Origin: Aerococcus sp. 1KP-2016
Lineage (GTDB): Bacteria; Bacillota; Bacilli; Lactobacillales; Aerococcaceae
Direction: 5' to 3'
Length of the DNA stretch: 32,738 bases
NCBI RefSeq assembly: GCF_002252085.1
Contig: NZ_NEEY01000019.1
Span: 1-32,738, forward strand
Below the pieces are notes generated by a model. That model saw only the letters and a list, made by a program, of their open reading frames with translations, was not told the origin of the DNA and did no database searches. Below are positions 9,142 through 18,015 of the stretch, piece by piece. A program made the position numbers and the translations under genes. Each line of letters begins with the position of its first letter. Position 1 is the stretch's first letter.

Positions 9142-10043
9142 CTAGATAAACAATCCGATGAAATAAGTAACCACTTGCGCCAAAGATCCTACTGCTAGAA
9201 TTTTAACTGCACAAATGAATGTTACACTTTTCACTTGCTTTTGTAAAAACATATCTTGTTGTTCCCAAATATATGGAAAAACAACAAAAGTGAACAACAT
9301 TGTCCATGGTGCCAAGCCCATCAAAACAGCAATAACGACGGCTGTGAATGCGATCACATTATTTGCCATAAATAATTTCAATGCGCGAGGCTTCGTTAAA
9401 TAATGTACAATCGTGTATCTATTATTCAACTCATCTTCCTCTAAATCAGAGATATTATTGGCCAACATCAAGTTAGCAATCCACAGTGACATCGGCAATG
9501 CGACGATCAATACGTGGAAAATAACACCCCAATCAAAGGTCACTGTATCAAAAGTATTTAAGTATACACTAATCAATGTGATCATGAAACCCATGGTCGA
9601 ACCAGAGAAGAATTCTCCTACTGGTAAACTAGACAAGGGTCGTGGACCAGATGAGTAAAAGATACCTACTAAATAACAATACAGACCCATCACTAATAAA
9701 GGCCAGCCGACAAAGTATGCTAGTACAATACCAATAAGTGCTGAAACAACAATCATAGATACCATCATGATGAAGATTTTATTGATATCTAAATTTTCAC
9801 GACCGATAATATTGGTCTTTTCTTTATAGTCATGCACGCTCGTCGCTTTCTTGTAGTCATTATAGTTATCCATAATATCCACCGCCATATTAAAGATAAA
9901 CATGGCAATAAAGAAGGCAATTGTATAGCCAGGTGCATAGACCCGTAGTTATACCAGGCAATACATAGTCCCAAGAAAAATGGGAATATACTCGCCGTCT
10001 TGGCTTTCATTTCAACGAGTTCTAAAAAAATGGGAATCGTCAT
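9142..10043 (-). pseudogene. menA: 1,4-dihydroxy-2-naphthoate prenyltransferase (MenA, UbiA family), frameshifted
   Basis: Two frames together make a normal roughly 300-residue UbiA-family protein. The first (start ATG 10043) gives MTIPIFLELVEMKAKTASIF and then PFFLG, the characteristic MenA N-terminus. The second gives the rest, including the prenyl-diphosphate-binding DIMDNYNDYKK motif and later multiple membrane segments. The shift lies near 9940-9946, at GGGTCTAT on the minus strand, where one base appears missing. MenA attaches a polyprenyl chain to dihydroxynaphthoate at the membrane to make demethylmenaquinone. Its neighbours, a prenyl diphosphate synthase (divergent) and NDH-2, fit this role. 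If the shift is real the host has lost quinone synthesis here. A sequence error is equally possible. RBS AGAGGA precedes the start. Confidence 0.85.
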
Positions 10044-10149
10044 TTTTGTTTTTCATCCTCTTTTCTAAAATCTTTATATCTAAAACAAGTAAATCACAAG
10101 CTTTTCATGTAAAATAGTGGATATGATTATGCCTGAAAGGAATAAACAA

Positions 10150-11130
10150 ATGTTACAATACTGGATCCAATATCCCAAACTACATAAACAATTAAAAGCC
10201 GTTACCAACATTTTGAATGACCGCATGCAAGTCTCAAATCCTGACGTTCAGGAGGCCCTACTTAGTCTAAATAAATCTGGTGGTAAAACGCTACGTCCTG
10301 CCATGTTTTTACTTTTCGCCCAGTTCGGGGATAAGGCTAAACAAGAAGAGGACCGTTTGATGAACATTGCTGCTTCCCTTGAAATCCTTCACATGGCAAC
10401 CTTAATTCATGATGATGTCATTGACGATTCGCCCTTACATCGAGGTCAAGTGACCATTCAATCGCAGTACGGTAAGGATGTTGCCGTTTATACGGGGGAT
10501 TTCCTTTTTACCCAATTCTTTGATCTAATTATCGACAATATCGACGAACGCGACTACATCAAGATTAACGCCCAAACGATGGAACGTATTCTCATTGGCG
10601 AGCTCAATCAAATGTACAAACGCTTTGATCAAGCTGAAAGTGTTGAAGAATACCTAGAGAATATCACGGGGAAAACAGCGGAGCTCTTCTGGTTGTCAGC
10701 CATGGAAGGTGCCCACTTTGCTGGGACCAACGATGGTATTACCGCGCTTGCTGGTTCTATCGGCAAAAATATCGGCATGGCCTTCCAAGTCTTGGATGAT
10801 ATTTTAGACTACGTTTCAGACACTGAAACCCTAAAAAAACCAGTCCTAGAAGATTTAGCTCAAGGGATTTACACCCTACCGCTATTGTTGGCTAAGGCAC
10901 AAGCACCAGCCGAATTTGCCCCAATCTTAGATAAGAAACAGCACATTAGCGATGATGATGCTAAGACCATTGCCAAGTTAGTCCATCAATATGCCGGCGT
11001 AACTAAGGCACAGGCCTATGCCAAATCGTATACCAATGCAGCGCTTGATGCCATTGCACAATTGCCTGACATCAAAGCCAAAAAGATTTTACAAAGCGTA
11101 ACCAAAGAATTATTGGAACGCTCATACTAA
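10150..11130 (+). CDS. Long-chain polyprenyl diphosphate synthase (menaquinone side chain)
   Basis: This trans-prenyltransferase has GGKTLRP followed by the first Asp-rich motif DDVIDD and the second DDILD (about residues 88-93 and 216-220 from this start). The fifth residue before the first motif is Ala, which in this family permits long products, so a C30-C40 chain is likely. It would supply the prenyl donor to MenA, encoded divergently. A GTG at 10117 extends the frame by 11 codons. I prefer ATG 10150 because GAAAGGA sits 8 bases upstream and a TATGAT -10-like box lies inside the extension. It is a single-subunit type; no separate small subunit gene is near. A strong terminator follows. 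Confidence 0.87.
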   Translation: MLQYWIQYPKLHKQLKAVTNILNDRMQVSNPDVQEALLSLNKSGGKTLRPAMFLLFAQFGDKAKQEEDRLMNIAASLEILHMATLIHDDVIDDSPLHRGQVTIQSQYGKDVAVYTGDFLFTQFFDLIIDNIDERDYIKINAQTMERILIGELNQMYKRFDQAESVEEYLENITGKTAELFWLSAMEGAHFAGTNDGITALAGSIGKNIGMAFQVLDDILDYVSDTETLKKPVLEDLAQGIYTLPLLLAKAQAPAEFAPILDKKQHISDDDAKTIAKLVHQYAGVTKAQAYAKSYTNAALDAIAQLPDIKAKKILQSVTKELLERSY

Positions 11131-11149
11131 TTACTTGGATTTACTCATA

Positions 11150-11180
11150 AAAACTAGGACGTCTTGTCCTAGTTTTTTTT
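11150..11180 (+). terminator. Strong terminator after the prenyl synthase gene
   Basis: An 11-bp perfect stem, AAAACTAGGAC (11150-11160) with GTCCTAGTTTT (11166-11176), encloses the loop GTCTT and runs into eight T residues. It lies 20 bases after the stop. Confidence 0.95.
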
Positions 11181-11194
11181 CATTCTGTATCTGA

Positions 11195-11424
11195 GGGGAC
11201 TATTTGGGTAAATAGTTTCCCTTTTTCATTTAAGAGGAAACTATCTCGATGAATAGTACCCCTTTCGGTCATGAGTGAAACTATATGGGAATATAGTCCC
11301 CTGTTTCATTTAAAAAAGAAACTATCTCGATAAATAGTACCCCCTTATGGTCATGGGTGAAACTATCTGGAAAAATAGTTTCCCTTTTTCAATTAAGAGG
11401 AAACTATCTCGATGAATAGTACCT
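11195..11424. repeat. Array of six palindromes with a 40-41 bp period
   Basis: Six inverted repeats share the core ACTAT-N8-ATAGT (18 bases each). The cores begin at 11199, 11240, 11280, 11321, 11362 and 11403, so centre-to-centre spacing is 41, 40, 41, 41, 41. Flanking GGG/CCC or GAAA/TTTC bases extend most stems. Odd and even units differ: units 2, 4 and 6 carry TCTCGAT(G/A)A in the loop, giving an 82-base super-period. The stretch around units 1-2 is repeated almost exactly at units 5-6. The array fills the intergenic space between two convergent genes. The same motif and spacing recur at 19308-19416. Function is unknown. Confidence 0.92.
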
Positions 11425-11473
11425 TTTTCACGCTTATATAAGCCCGAATAAATACAATATCACCAATAACGCC

Positions 11474-13246
11474 CTATTGCCCGTTGATACTGCGATCCAG
11501 AAAGGCTCCGGCATCAATAGTCATTAGTTTTTGATAATGTTCATTGGTTGCCGATAAGGCTTCTGGGCTACCTGACATGGTTAAGTGACCGTCTTCGATG
11601 AAGATGACCCTGTCTGCCATTTGGACACCTTGTAAATGGTGGGTGACCCAAATAATCGTCTTGTCGGATAAGGTATTGAAGAAGGTTTGAATCAATGCTT
11701 GCTCGGTGATTGGGTCAAGCCCAACTGTCGGTTCGTCTAGCAAAATAATTGGTGCATCTTGCAAAATCAATCGCGCCAGTGCTAAACGATGGCGTTCACC
11801 ACCGGAAAAACGCAAGCCGGCTTCGTCAATCATGGTTTCTAATCCTTCCGGTAGGGCCGCTATTAAATCCTTTAATCCAACGCGTTCTAAGGCGTCCCAG
11901 GCTTCCTCTTCCGTAGCATCTTGGTTACCAATATGTAAATTGTTCAAAATACTCGTATGGAAAAGATATGGCGTTTGTTGTAACACACCAATGTATTTGG
12001 CAATATCATCGCCAAATTGTGTCACTGGAATGCCGTTCATTTCAATGGCTCCAGATTGAGGGCTTAAATCCCCGCGTAAAAGATTCAGTAGGGTTGACTT
12101 ACCTGAGCCACTTCGACCAAGTACGGCTATTTTCTCGCCGGCTTTAAAGGTTAAATTTAAGTGGTCTAGGACGGGTCCTGCTGCCGCATCATAGGTATAA
12201 GTTAGGTCCTTGATGTCAATCGTTATTGGCCCTTCTAAGACCTGGTCTGTTGGTGTTACTTGTGGTTTACTTTCCAAGCTATTCAAACGGACGATAGAAT
12301 CGCCATAGGTATTGGTTTCTTCAGCAGCATCAGATAATGGTGCGAAGGCATCTGCTAGTGGGAAAACAGCCAAGACAAAGGCTGCAATCCAGTTGGCATC
12401 ATCACCTTCAACACCTACAAATCGTTGGCTAGCCCAGATTAGTGTCAGCACTGCAATCACACCGAAGAGCACTTGCACGATAAAATCACGTTTGCGGTTT
12501 TCCGCATTCATCTTTTCATTGACCTGGCGCCATTCCTTCTCGGTTTCCTCATGTAAGGTCACGTATTCCGCACCTTGACGACTGAAAATCCAGTCAGAAA
12601 CACCTAGAATATTATCCGTTAGGCGATTGTATAAATCGTTACGGATGGCTTTCTGGCGTTCTCTTCGTGCCCCATTAATGACAACAGACCAGTATGGCAC
12701 TACCACAACTTCAACCCCTAATAAAAAGAGCATGACTAAGGCAAAGGTCCAAGAGAAGAAACCCAAACCAATGATGACAAAGGCATATAACAGCCAAGCA
12801 ATAATCGTTGGGAAGATTGTTCGTAAGTACAAGTTTTGAATATAGTTAATATCTTCTGCCAATAGCCCTAGGATATCCCCTGTACGGTAATGGCGTTTGA
12901 AGAAAATGGCATCTGATTCCATCACTTCATACAGTTTTAATCGTAAGCGGGATGTCATTTTCAAGACCCAGTTGTGACTCACTAATCGTTCTGCATAATT
13001 GAATGAAGGTCTCGCAATCCCAAAGGCACGTGTCAGCACTACTGGCACATAGACTTCCAAGATATTATAGGGATTTGATGCTGAGCGACTAATCAAATAA
13101 CCCGACACAAACATCAAGGCTGTTGCAGAGAAAAGGGTCATGAAGCCTAAGAACAAGGCCCAGAATAGGGTTGTCTTATACTTGGTGAAAAAAGGCTTCA
13201 CCCAAGTATCATTTTTGAAAACTTCTAATATTTTGATATTAGGCAT
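11474..13246 (-). CDS. cydC: Heterodimeric ABC transporter subunit CydC (cytochrome bd assembly)
   Basis: This ABC half-transporter has six N-terminal membrane segments beginning with the CydC-type SGYLISRSA and AERLVSHN motifs. A nucleotide-binding domain follows: Walker A GRSGSGKST (about 377-385), signature FSGGE (about 480) and Walker B IILLDEP (about 500-506). With CydD it exports thiol reductants (glutathione/cysteine in E. coli) needed to assemble cytochrome bd. The frame can open at GTG 13255, but ATG 13246 has GGGGTGA at proper spacing and an 8-base overlap with cydD, so I choose it. It is the last gene of cydABDC. In Bacillus naming this gene would be called cydD. Confidence 0.92.
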   Translation of the reverse strand: MPNIKILEVFKNDTWVKPFFTKYKTTLFWALFLGFMTLFSATALMFVSGYLISRSASNPYNILEVYVPVVLTRAFGIARPSFNYAERLVSHNWVLKMTSRLRLKLYEVMESDAIFFKRHYRTGDILGLLAEDINYIQNLYLRTIFPTIIAWLLYAFVIIGLGFFSWTFALVMLFLLGVEVVVVPYWSVVINGARRERQKAIRNDLYNRLTDNILGVSDWIFSRQGAEYVTLHEETEKEWRQVNEKMNAENRKRDFIVQVLFGVIAVLTLIWASQRFVGVEGDDANWIAAFVLAVFPLADAFAPLSDAAEETNTYGDSIVRLNSLESKPQVTPTDQVLEGPITIDIKDLTYTYDAAAGPVLDHLNLTFKAGEKIAVLGRSGSGKSTLLNLLRGDLSPQSGAIEMNGIPVTQFGDDIAKYIGVLQQTPYLFHTSILNNLHIGNQDATEEEAWDALERVGLKDLIAALPEGLETMIDEAGLRFSGGERHRLALARLILQDAPIILLDEPTVGLDPITEQALIQTFFNTLSDKTIIWVTHHLQGVQMADRVIFIEDGHLTMSGSPEALSATNEHYQKLMTIDAGAFLDRSINGQ

Positions 13247-14969
13247 GCAAATCACCCCGCATTCCTTGTGCTAGTGTCATAAATGGCCCATTAGTGTCGG
13301 CAATCAAGTCATCTAAAGTACCTGACGCTACGATTTGCCCTTGGTCCAGCACATAAATTCGGTCCATATTTTCCATCCAATGCATCCGGTGGGTAGCGAA
13401 AATCACAAGACGATCTTCCATTAATGGTAACATCCGTTCTTTCAGCTCAATTTCGGTTTCAATGTCCAAATGGGCGGTCGGCTCATCAAACAAGAGAATC
13501 CGTCGTGATTTGTCCAAGAACGCACGCGCCAAAGCGATACGTTGGGCCTGGCCCCCACTTAATGACCGTCCCCCATCACCGAGGATGGTATCCAATCCGT
13601 CGGGTAGTTGGCTAACCAGGTCTTCTAGACCTACCACAACCACAGCTTCTTGCACTTGAGCGTCGCTAGCGTTTTTCGCATAAAAACGAATATTATCACG
13701 CAAGGATAATTGGAAAATATATGGCGATTGCGGAATATAGATAATTTGTTCTTGCCAATCGCTTTGGAAGAGGTGGTCAACCGTTTGCCCGTCAACAGTG
13801 ATACTGCCTTGGTCGGGTTTGGTAAACCCACTCAACATATTGATGAGGGTTGATTTCCCGGAACCAGACATACCAATTAAACCAATTTTTTGGAAACCGG
13901 TAGCCGAGACACGCACTTGATTGAGCGCCAATTTTTCATCAGTTTCATAGCTGAAATCGACCGCATCTAATTGCAAGCTACTATCTGCTTGCCAGGTTTT
14001 GATTGGCGTTTGCCCTTCTTCTAATTCCGCTTGATTTAAAATTGTCATGATGGCTGTCATAGCATTCTTACCATCTAAAGTAGCGTGATAATCGCTTGCG
14101 AAGTCACGAATGGGCATAAAGTAATCCGGTGCCAAGGTAAGTACGGTCAAAGCTGGGAATAATTCCGCTTCTCCCTTAATTAATCGAACCCCTAATAACA
14201 CGGCCACGATTGCAATCGACAAGGTCGTAAAGAAGTCTAAGGCAAAGGTTGATAGAATAGCAATCTTCAAGGTATCCACGGTAGCTCTACGGAAGCGTTC
14301 GCTCGTTTTAAAAATACTCTTCCCGTAGATTTTGCTCATGCCAAATAATTTCAAAGTGTCAATGCCACGCAATGAATCAATGAAATGGTTAGACAATAAT
14401 TGATATGAGGCGTATTGGCGGTCAGCCTTAGCTTGCGCCGCAAACCCTAGAATAATCATAAAGATAATAATCAACGGATAGATTGAAAATAAAATAAGAC
14501 CTGATGATAGGTCTAGGTAAAGGAGTACTAGTAAGATAATCCAGGGCACAATCATCATATTCACGACTTTGGCTAGGATTAGTTTCAAATAGTTTTCAAC
14601 CTGATTGATCCCGTCAAGGGTCATGGTTGTGACATTACCGGTACCATATTTTTGTACGACTTGTGGTCCTAAACGGAAGACTTTCTCTAAAAGTGCCTCA
14701 CGAATTTCTTGTGACCGGTCATAGGCAAAGTTATCTAATTTTTGATCTCGGTAGTATTGGACAACTTGTTTCAATACGAAAACAATTAAAAAAGTAATGA
14801 TCCAGGGAATTTGCGCTTCCAGACTTTGGCCATGCCATAAACCTGAAATTGCCTTCACGAGGGACCAAGCTTGTATATTTATAAATAGGGCTTGCAGGAA
14901 CGCAAGTCCTGCAAGCAATATCATGATTTGCTTGATGCCCGGAAGCTTAAAAAGTTCCTTATCAAGCAT
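13239..14969 (-). CDS. cydD: Heterodimeric ABC transporter subunit CydD (cytochrome bd assembly)
   Basis: This 576-residue ABC half-transporter has an N-terminal membrane domain containing NHFIDSLRGIDTLKLFG at about 194-210, typical of CydD. It is followed by Walker A GMSGSGKST (366-374), signature LSGGQ (470-474) and Walker B LLFDEP (492-497). It pairs with CydC in the membrane. The ATG shares a base with the cydB stop (TAATG) and the end overlaps cydC, so the four genes form one tightly coupled operon. In Bacillus and Lactobacillus naming this first ABC gene is usually called cydC. The assignment here follows the E. coli family models. Confidence 0.92.
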   Translation of the reverse strand: MLDKELFKLPGIKQIMILLAGLAFLQALFINIQAWSLVKAISGLWHGQSLEAQIPWIITFLIVFVLKQVVQYYRDQKLDNFAYDRSQEIREALLEKVFRLGPQVVQKYGTGNVTTMTLDGINQVENYLKLILAKVVNMMIVPWIILLVLLYLDLSSGLILFSIYPLIIIFMIILGFAAQAKADRQYASYQLLSNHFIDSLRGIDTLKLFGMSKIYGKSIFKTSERFRRATVDTLKIAILSTFALDFFTTLSIAIVAVLLGVRLIKGEAELFPALTVLTLAPDYFMPIRDFASDYHATLDGKNAMTAIMTILNQAELEEGQTPIKTWQADSSLQLDAVDFSYETDEKLALNQVRVSATGFQKIGLIGMSGSGKSTLINMLSGFTKPDQGSITVDGQTVDHLFQSDWQEQIIYIPQSPYIFQLSLRDNIRFYAKNASDAQVQEAVVVVGLEDLVSQLPDGLDTILGDGGRSLSGGQAQRIALARAFLDKSRRILLFDEPTAHLDIETEIELKERMLPLMEDRLVIFATHRMHWMENMDRIYVLDQGQIVASGTLDDLIADTNGPFMTLAQGMRGDLHA

Positions 14970-15994
14970 TAATAACCCTCCGTTGCGCCTTCAACATCAG
15001 TATGTTTAATACGGTTACGGAACACATAGTAAGAATAGCCAAAGTAAGCTAATACGAATGGCAAAATACCAAGAGACAATTTCGTCATTAATGACAATGT
15101 GTATGGACTTGATGATGCCTCTGCAATCAACATTGAGTTGGTAGGATCACCAGAAGAAATCATTACGTATGGGAAGATACCTGAGAAAATCAAAGCAACT
15201 AAGGCAATCATGGTAAAACCACTAGCCAAGAATGCAAGCATTTCTTTATTGGTAGCAACTCCGTAGTGAGCAACTACTGTTAACACGATCATTACGACTA
15301 ACAAGCTAATTGTAGAAACAGGATGTGTTTCAAAGAAGTTTGTTTGGAAGTATAGTAAAATCGCGAACACGATTAAGCCAACGTATAAAATCCAGTAAGC
15401 AAACATAGCGTAATTTTTCGCACGGTAGCGAATTGGGCCAGTTGTTTTCAAGGAAATATAGTTCATACCATGTAGGAATGATAGTAATACTAAGGCGATA
15501 CCACCTACGATAGAAAAGATATTAATGTAGTCAGTAAAGCTAGCAAAGATATTACCATCCGCATCTAACGGCATCCCTTGAATCATAGAGATAAAGATTA
15601 CACCGAAGAAAAATGGCACCATGAAGGAACCAATCGTTAACGTCCAGTTCCAGATGTTCTTTTTGTCGGCTGGCATTTTTTCACGGAATTCAAATGATAC
15701 CCCACGAATAATTAACCCTACTAAGACGAGTAATAGTAATAGATAGTAACCAGAGAATAACGTCGCATACCACATTGGGAATGAAGCAAACATGGCACCA
15801 CCAGCAGTGATTAACCAAACTTCATTACCGTCCCATACAGGTCCGATTGTTTCTACGATTTGATCTTTTTCTTGTTCATTGTTGGTAATGGTTTGAACGG
15901 CCATACCTACCCCAAAGTCAAAACCTTCAAGGAAGAAGAAGCCCGCGAATAAAACGCCGATTAGGATAAACCAAAATAATTGTAAATCAGACAT
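14969..15994 (-). CDS. cydB: Cytochrome bd ubiquinol/menaquinol oxidase subunit II
   Basis: This 341-residue hydrophobic protein has eight or nine membrane segments. The N-terminal FFFLEGFDFGVGM and the WDGNEVWLITAGGAMFASFP block are hallmark CydB sequences. It forms the structural partner of CydA in the oxygen-reducing bd oxidase. Start and stop are coupled by one-base overlaps to cydA and cydD. Length is close to the Gram-positive norm and no key segment is missing. Confidence 0.95.
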   Translation of the reverse strand: MSDLQLFWFILIGVLFAGFFFLEGFDFGVGMAVQTITNNEQEKDQIVETIGPVWDGNEVWLITAGGAMFASFPMWYATLFSGYYLLLLLVLVGLIIRGVSFEFREKMPADKKNIWNWTLTIGSFMVPFFFGVIFISMIQGMPLDADGNIFASFTDYINIFSIVGGIALVLLSFLHGMNYISLKTTGPIRYRAKNYAMFAYWILYVGLIVFAILLYFQTNFFETHPVSTISLLVVMIVLTVVAHYGVATNKEMLAFLASGFTMIALVALIFSGIFPYVMISSGDPTNSMLIAEASSSPYTLSLMTKLSLGILPFVLAYFGYSYYVFRNRIKHTDVEGATEGY

Positions 15995-17400
15995 TATTCA
16001 AAAGCCTCCTTCGCAAATGGGTCTACATTATCATCTTTGATTGCATGTTCTTCAATGTAGTTTGGTCCTTTGTCCATTTCACGTAGGACAAGATATACCA
16101 TTACAACACCTAAACCAGCAAATAAAATGAAGTAAACGATATTTGATGTTAATAGAGAAGCAACTGTTACGTTTGGTGAAATTGAATCTTCTGTCTTAAA
16201 TAGACCATATACTGTCCAAGGTTGACGACCCATTTCAGTGATAATCCAACCAGCTGAATTGGCCATGAATGGTGTTACGGTTGTTAAGGCAACAATCCAT
16301 AACATCCATTTATTCTTGAATAATAATGGATTCTTCTCGCGTGATAACCATAAACCAAGTACGGATACACCTAACATTAAAGTACCGAAGCCTGCCATGA
16401 TACGGAATGACCAGAATAATAAGTTAACTGGTGGATAGTAGTTATCTTCACCGTATTCTGCAACTAATTCTTCTTGAATAGAGTCCATACCCTGTACAGA
16501 ACCTTCAAGTGAGTTAAATGACAAGATTGATAACATATATGGAATTTCGATTCCAAAAACACGTTTTCCTTCTTGTTCATCGGCCCAAGCAATTAAAGTC
16601 CAAGGCGCTGGATCAGTTGTATCTTCATAGATACCTTCCATTGCCGCAAATTTCATCTTTTGGTCTTCAACTAATGCCTTCATCTGTAAATCTCCAGCAC
16701 CCATTACTGAAATGGAACCGACTAATGAGATGACCAACCCAAGTCTCAATGATTTCTTGAAGAAATCGCCGTCCTTGTCTGTTCTAATCAATCGATATGC
16801 TGATAATCCAGCAACGATGATACCACCCATGGTAATCGCTGCAGCAATTACGTGACTAAACTCATACCACAATTGTGGGTTTGTCACTAAAGCACTGAAA
16901 TCGTTCATCACTGCATGGCCATCGACAATTTCGTAACCAACTGGATGTTGCATAAAGGCATTGGCTGCCAAAATCCAGAATGCAGAGAACATGGAACCTA
17001 AAAATACTAACCAGAAAAATACCACATGCAATTTAGGGCTTACTTTATTCCAAGTAAATATCCATAAACCTAGGAATGTTGATTCCATGAAGAACGCCAA
17101 CAACGCTTCAATTGCTAACGGTGCACCAAAGATGTCACCAACAAAGCGTGAATAGTCAGACCAGTTCATACCAAATTGGAATTCTTGAATAATACCTGTA
17201 ACAACACCAACAGCAAAACTTAGTAGGAAAATATTCCCCCAAAATTTAGCCATTTTCTTATAAGCTTCATTCTTCGAAACCACATATTTCGTCTCCATAA
17301 TGGCTACAGCTAAGGCTGTACCAATAGAGAATGGCACGAAAAAGAAGTGAAAGATTGTTGTCATTCCAAATTGAAACCGGGCTAAGGTTACAATATCCAT
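15994..17400 (-). CDS. cydA: Cytochrome bd menaquinol oxidase subunit I
   Basis: This 468-residue protein contains the haem ligands: His18 (high-spin haem), His183 and Met335 (haem b558). It also has the acidic residues Glu99 and Glu106, the quinol-loop block QMKALVEDQKMKFAAMEG (about 239-256) and GRQPWTVYGL near the C-terminus. The Q-loop is the short form usual in Gram-positives. CydA oxidises menaquinol and reduces O2 to water at the membrane without proton pumping. The ATG is preceded by an ideal AAAGGAGGAAG site. It is the first gene of cydABDC. Activity requires haem, which many Lactobacillales must import; no haem-synthesis gene is in this window. Confidence 0.96.
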   Translation of the reverse strand: MDIVTLARFQFGMTTIFHFFFVPFSIGTALAVAIMETKYVVSKNEAYKKMAKFWGNIFLLSFAVGVVTGIIQEFQFGMNWSDYSRFVGDIFGAPLAIEALLAFFMESTFLGLWIFTWNKVSPKLHVVFFWLVFLGSMFSAFWILAANAFMQHPVGYEIVDGHAVMNDFSALVTNPQLWYEFSHVIAAAITMGGIIVAGLSAYRLIRTDKDGDFFKKSLRLGLVISLVGSISVMGAGDLQMKALVEDQKMKFAAMEGIYEDTTDPAPWTLIAWADEQEGKRVFGIEIPYMLSILSFNSLEGSVQGMDSIQEELVAEYGEDNYYPPVNLLFWSFRIMAGFGTLMLGVSVLGLWLSREKNPLLFKNKWMLWIVALTTVTPFMANSAGWIITEMGRQPWTVYGLFKTEDSISPNVTVASLLTSNIVYFILFAGLGVVMVYLVLREMDKGPNYIEEHAIKDDNVDPFAKEAFE

Positions 17401-17423
17401 CTTTCTTCCTCCTTTTGTTCAAT

Positions 17424-17452
17424 TGTATACAACTTTGCACAATCTTTTGCAA
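17424..17452 (-). promoter_or_regulatory. Candidate cydABDC promoter
   Basis: On the minus strand TTGCAA (17447-17452) and TATACA (17424-17429) are 17 bases apart and about 23 bases upstream of the cydA ATG. TTGTATACAA is a 10-base perfect palindrome covering the -10 box (17421-17432 region). It could be an operator, but it does not match the Rex consensus (TTGTGA-N6-TCACAA). Confidence 0.5.
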
Positions 17453-17877
17453 ACTGCTATTTGCATAAAATTGTCCAAATTAGGGATGAAACCCTATATT
17501 AAAATATACTCTTTATTATTTATATTTCAAGGTTTTGGGCGAATCTTTTCCTTCAATTTACCGTAAAAATTGAAAAGTCTGCTTTTTATCACATGTTTAT
17601 ATTCTTTGTGTTTGTTCAATTGCTAGCAAGTTTTCAAAAAACGACAAATGGGGTTATTTTTAAGCAAGTTTTTGGCATTTCGAGTACAATTCGTGTTTTT
17701 TTGTATTGTTTTACAGCATGATTTACCCAAAATTTTGGCTTTTTGTAACAAATCCACTTTGATCAGGCAAGATTTTTCATTTTGCCACGGGTACAAAAAA
17801 CGTACAATTTGGGGCTTTATCGCCTTCCCTCTCATTTTGTATAAAACCAACTTATCAAACGATAATTTTCTCATGGT
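17453..17877. other. AT-rich divergent intergenic region between cydA and the MFS gene
   Basis: No gene is supported here. Two overlapping antiparallel frames (17623-17892 minus and 17648-17971 plus) have low complexity, no ribosome site and no family resemblance. The stretch is rich in T and A runs (TTTTTTT, CAAAAAACG) and holds only a weak AGGG/CCCT hairpin at about 17483-17496. Such bent, AT-rich DNA may hold further control sites for either divergent unit. Confidence 0.5.
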
Positions 17878-17906
17878 TGTAAACGGTTTCATGGAAAAGT
17901 TATGCT
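17877..17906 (+). promoter_or_regulatory. Perfect cre box over a candidate promoter of the MFS gene
   Basis: TGTAAACGGTTTCA (17878-17891) matches the CcpA cre consensus TGNAANCGNTNNCA at every fixed position. It overlaps a possible -35 (TTGTAA, 17877-17882) placed 18 bases before TATGCT (17901-17906). A second TATAAT lies nearer the gene at 17988-17993. Catabolite control of the transporter, or of the divergent cyd operon, is therefore likely. Confidence 0.65.
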
Positions 17907-18015
17907 TTATTCATGATATTGCTGGATGTACAAAAAAGGAACGAAAGGAGGCCCGTTTGTTGTATATATGAACGTCTAGCTCATACATATAATAATTTTT
18001 TGTGAGGTATAAATA

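Noticed and set aside
9789-10043. 84-codon frame as a separate small gene
   Set aside because: Its first 34 residues are the MenA N-terminus; the rest is out-of-frame menA.
11195-11424. CRISPR array
   Set aside because: Units are palindromic and about 40 bp apart, with spacers that repeat between units and no cas genes nearby.
11195-11424. Chain of transcription terminators for cydC or the prenyl synthase
   Set aside because: Stems are AT-rich and are not followed by proper T runs in a consistent orientation; a strong separate terminator already follows the prenyl synthase.
17421-17450. Rex operator upstream of cydA
   Set aside because: TTGTATACAA and TTGTGCAAAG are present but do not form the TTGTGA-N6-TCACAA arrangement.
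17623-17971. Two antiparallel overlapping frames upstream of the MFS gene
   Set aside because: Low-complexity, no start signals, and they cover the regulatory region including the cre box.
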